From Bryobacterales bacterium (lineage in GTDB: Bacteria > Acidobacteriota > Terriglobia > Bryobacterales > Bryobacteraceae): a DNA stretch of 15,655 nucleotides. Position numbers and translations under genes: made by a program. Where the stretch lies: contig PLRZ01000178.1 in assembly GCA_003164075.1 (NCBI GenBank), forward strand, positions 1-15,655, in the 5' to 3' direction. The notes below the pieces were generated by a model. That model was not told where the DNA came from and made no database searches. It saw nothing but the letters and a program-made list of their open reading frames with translations. This document shows, in pieces, positions 13,355 to 15,655 of the stretch (position 1 is its first letter; the number at the start of each line of letters is the position of its first letter).

Positions 13355-14634
13355 GAACCCGCATTCTGGGAATCGCCATCTCTCTGGGAATCCTAGCGGC
13401 CCTCACATGGGGAGCCCTGCGCCTGGTCCGGACCATGGCCGCTCCTTCCACCTCCGAGCTGCCTACCACCCGCGTTCGGCGCGGCGCCGTCGTCGTGGCC
13501 GTATCGGCCCGCGGCCAGTTGCAGGGCGGCAACTCCGAGACCATCGAAGTGCCCATGACCGGGGTCGACTCTACCGGAATCAGCTACCTGCGCGAACCCG
13601 GCGAGTTGGTCAAGGAAGGCGATATCGTCGCCCAGTTCGATATCACCCAGCAGGAATTCAATCTCCGCGAGGCCCAGGCCGATCTCGCCGAAGCCGAGCA
13701 GCAGGTCATTCAGGCGAAAGCCACCAGCGATGCCACCGACGAAGAGAATCGCTACGCCCTCCTCTCCGCCCAATCCGACGTCACCCTCGCCGAACTGGCC
13801 ATTCGCAGCAACCCCGTGTCGGCCACCATGAAGGCCCGCCAGAACGATATCGCCCTGGAAGCGGCGCGCGGACGTCTCCGCCAGGCCCAACACAACATGG
13901 CCAACAAGAACGCCAACTCGGTGGCCACCGTGGCCATTCAGGAAGCCAACCTCAACAAGGCCAAGGTGCAGGCCGAAATGGCCGCGAAAATCATCGAGAG
14001 CATGACCATCAAGGCCAAAACTAACGGCTATGTCAGTATCGAACCCAATACCAACGTCAACATCTGGTATACCGGCATGACTTTCCAGCCCCTGCAAATC
14101 GGCGACACGGTCTACTCCGGCCAAGCCGTGGCGCGCATCCCCGATTTCAAGAACTGGGAGGTCAGTGCCCGTGTGGGCGAGCTTGACCGGGGCCACCTCG
14201 CCGTCGGCCAGAAGGTCACCGTCTCCGTCGTCGCTCTTCCCGGCAAGTCTTTCACCGGAAACGTGAAGGTGCTCGGCGGCACTTCCGGCCCCCCCTGGGA
14301 CCGCCGCTTCGATTGCCGCATTGGGCTCGACGCACCAGTCCCCGAAATGCGCCCCGGCATGACCTCCAACCTGACTATCACCGCCGAAGTGCTGGACAAT
14401 GTCATCTGGATCCCCTCCCAGGCCCTCTATGAGAGCGACGGCAAGAGCTTCGCCTATCTGCGCACTCCGCAAGGCTTCATGCCTCACGATGTGACCCTCG
14501 TGAACCGTAGCGAAAGTCAGGCCGTCATCAAAGGTCTCAACGAAGGCGATGTGGTCGCCATGTCCAACCCCGAGCAGCGTAATAAGCCCGCTTCCGGCCC
14601 CGATACCGGCGCCATGAAGGCCCTGCAGAAATGA
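13351..14634 (+). CDS. HlyD-family membrane fusion protein
   Basis: 427 aa, again starting in an ATGA overlap. The N-terminal segment ILGIAISLGILAALTWGALRLV is a single membrane anchor. A lipoyl half (STGISYLREPGELVKEGDIV...FDITQ), a coiled-coil hairpin (about 105-215; REAQADLAEAEQQVIQAKAT, GRLRQAQHNMANKNAN), the second lipoyl half (SMTIKAKTNGYVSI), the barrel (WEVSARVGELDRGHLAVGQK) and a membrane-proximal domain (VIWIPSQALYESDGKSFAYL) are all present. It shows MacA-like features in the last domain and is translated next to the permease, so it is the best candidate for the permease's direct partner. Substrate is not evident from the sequence. Confidence 0.88.
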   Translation: MRTRILGIAISLGILAALTWGALRLVRTMAAPSTSELPTTRVRRGAVVVAVSARGQLQGGNSETIEVPMTGVDSTGISYLREPGELVKEGDIVAQFDITQQEFNLREAQADLAEAEQQVIQAKATSDATDEENRYALLSAQSDVTLAELAIRSNPVSATMKARQNDIALEAARGRLRQAQHNMANKNANSVATVAIQEANLNKAKVQAEMAAKIIESMTIKAKTNGYVSIEPNTNVNIWYTGMTFQPLQIGDTVYSGQAVARIPDFKNWEVSARVGELDRGHLAVGQKVTVSVVALPGKSFTGNVKVLGGTSGPPWDRRFDCRIGLDAPVPEMRPGMTSNLTITAEVLDNVIWIPSQALYESDGKSFAYLRTPQGFMPHDVTLVNRSESQAVIKGLNEGDVVAMSNPEQRNKPASGPDTGAMKALQK

Positions 14635-15655
14635 TCTTCTCCTTCAGCGACATCACCCAGGCGCTGGCCAACCTGCGCGCCCAGAAAACCCGCACCCTGC
14701 TCACCGCCCTGGGCATTGTTTTCGGCGTGGGCTCGGTCATCGGCATGCTCTCCATCGGCGCCGGCGCCAGGGAGGAATCGCTCCGTTTCATCGAACAACT
14801 GGGAGTCCGCAACGTTCTCGTCGATACCCGGCCCACCAGCAGCCGCGAAGAATTCCAGCAGCGCCGCCGCTCTTCCCCCGGCCTCTCCCAGCGCGATGCC
14901 CGCATTCTGCGCGCCAATATCGATTCCCTCGAACTGCTTTCGGGCCGCCGCACCATGCACCCCGCGCGCGTCCTCCCCAAGCCCTCGCACGACCTCCCCG
15001 AGCTTTACGGCGTAAACCCCTCCTACAGCGCCATCCACAGTCTCCGCCTGGCCGAAGGCGCATTCTTCACCCAGGGCGACGACGACGCCAGCGCCAACGT
15101 CTGTGTCCTCGGCGAAGGCGCCAAAGTCAGCCTGCTCGGCTACGACACCGCCATCGGCAAGTCCGTCAAAGTGAACGATACCTGGCTGCAAGTCGTCGGT
15201 GTCCTCAACGAACAGCTCATGGCCGGTTCCACCAATTCCGGCGGTGCCATGCAGGACGTGAATAACATTGTCTACATCCCCCTGAATACCTTCGAGTACC
15301 GTTTCTGGGATACCAGCGCTTCCATGAAGGACGATCTTGACGGCATCGAGATTCGTCTTCGACAGGATGCCGATAGCATTGAAGTCGCCAAGGTGGTTAC
15401 CGCGGTCCTCAATTCCACCCACCACAACGTCCAGGATTTCTCCGTTACCATTCCCGCCGCTCTTCTGGCCCAGCAGCAGCGCACTCAGACCATCTTCACT
15501 TACGTGATGGTAGCCATCGCCGCCATTTCCCTCTTAGTGGGCGGCATCGGCATCATGAATATCGTGCTCGCTACGGTAATGGAGCGCACCCGCGAAATCG
15601 GCATCCGCCGTTCCATTGGCGCCCGCCGTTTCGACATCGTGCGCCAGTTCCTCAC
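14631..15655 (+). CDS. MacB-like ABC transporter permease (FtsX fold), 3' end beyond the window
   Basis: Open from ATG 14631 (ATGA overlap) to the right edge, about 341 codons without a stop. The N-terminus is MIFSFSDITQALANLRAQK, then the first membrane helix TLLTALGIVFGVGSVIGMLS. A large periplasmic MacB-type core follows (about 50-280; VLGEGAKVSLLGYDTAIGKS, WLQVVGVLNEQL). The second helix TIFTYVMVAIAAISLLVGGI and the signature GGIGIMNIVLATVMERTREI, followed by GIRRSIGARRFDIVRQFL, are clear. No nucleotide-binding domain precedes it, so the ATPase must be a separate gene, presumably downstream. Such permeases use a mechanotransmission cycle to drive lipid or peptide export through the adaptor. 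Confidence 0.9.
   Translation, partial: MIFSFSDITQALANLRAQKTRTLLTALGIVFGVGSVIGMLSIGAGAREESLRFIEQLGVRNVLVDTRPTSSREEFQQRRRSSPGLSQRDARILRANIDSLELLSGRRTMHPARVLPKPSHDLPELYGVNPSYSAIHSLRLAEGAFFTQGDDDASANVCVLGEGAKVSLLGYDTAIGKSVKVNDTWLQVVGVLNEQLMAGSTNSGGAMQDVNNIVYIPLNTFEYRFWDTSASMKDDLDGIEIRLRQDADSIEVAKVVTAVLNSTHHNVQDFSVTIPAALLAQQQRTQTIFTYVMVAIAAISLLVGGIGIMNIVLATVMERTREIGIRRSIGARRFDIVRQFL

Noticed and set aside
13393..14487. A 364-codon antisense frame opposite the third adaptor
   Set aside because: It is a mirror of the strongly C-ending codon use of the adaptor gene, with Gly/Asp/His-rich composition and no domain; the plus-strand product is unmistakable.
14517..15425. A 302-codon antisense frame opposite the permease
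   Set aside because: Same cause: high third-position GC keeps the antisense frame open. The MacB-type permease on the plus strand explains the sequence.
1..15655. tRNA, rRNA, CRISPR arrays or insertion sequences
   Set aside because: No cloverleaf-like segment, regularly spaced repeat or transposase motif was seen on either strand when reading by eye.

Overview
The window holds two blocks that point away from each other. Positions 1-10623 are on the minus strand and form the head and tail morphogenesis block of a tailed-phage element (prophage, or a domesticated or GTA-like relative). Positions 11064-15655 are on the plus strand and look like a chromosomal export operon. About 440 bp with little coding content separates them. 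G+C is high, by eye near 60%. The efflux genes strongly prefer C-ending codons, while the phage genes have a more mixed third position. Stand-alone MacB-type permeases with several HlyD-type adaptors, next to phage proteins of this style, suggest Acidobacteriota (Solibacter/Bryobacter-like). That assignment is an inference; no rRNA or other marker is present.

Phage block, in transcription order (right to left): a small CxxC protein that is probably the small terminase subunit; large terminase; portal; coiled-coil scaffold-like protein; P22-type major coat protein; a small Arg-rich ORF; a 115-aa unknown; a connector-like protein with an Ig/Fn3-like C-terminus; a tail-completion-like protein; tail tube; tail assembly chaperone G and its -1 frameshift extension (GT); two tandem DUF2460-like tail proteins; and a lambda gpL-like tail-tip protein running off the left edge. 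Spacing is very tight, with many stop/start overlaps, so this is one operon read leftward. No integrase, lysis gene, head protease or tape measure gene is visible.

The strongest signal is a complete programmed -1 ribosomal frameshift cassette at the G/GT junction. It has an in-frame A AAA AAC heptamer directly before the G stop codon, a 4-nt spacer, and a downstream sequence that can fold into an H-type pseudoknot (12-bp bulged stem 1, 9-bp perfect stem 2). The tape measure gene that normally follows G/GT is absent: only 89 nt separate GT from the next tail gene.

Efflux block: three consecutive membrane-fusion (HlyD/MacA-like) adaptors, the first a predicted lipoprotein, then a MacB-like FtsX-fold permease cut by the right edge. 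Every junction is a 4-nt ATGA overlap, so the four genes are translationally coupled. The ATPase is not in the window. Three different adaptors in front of one permease is an unusual layout.
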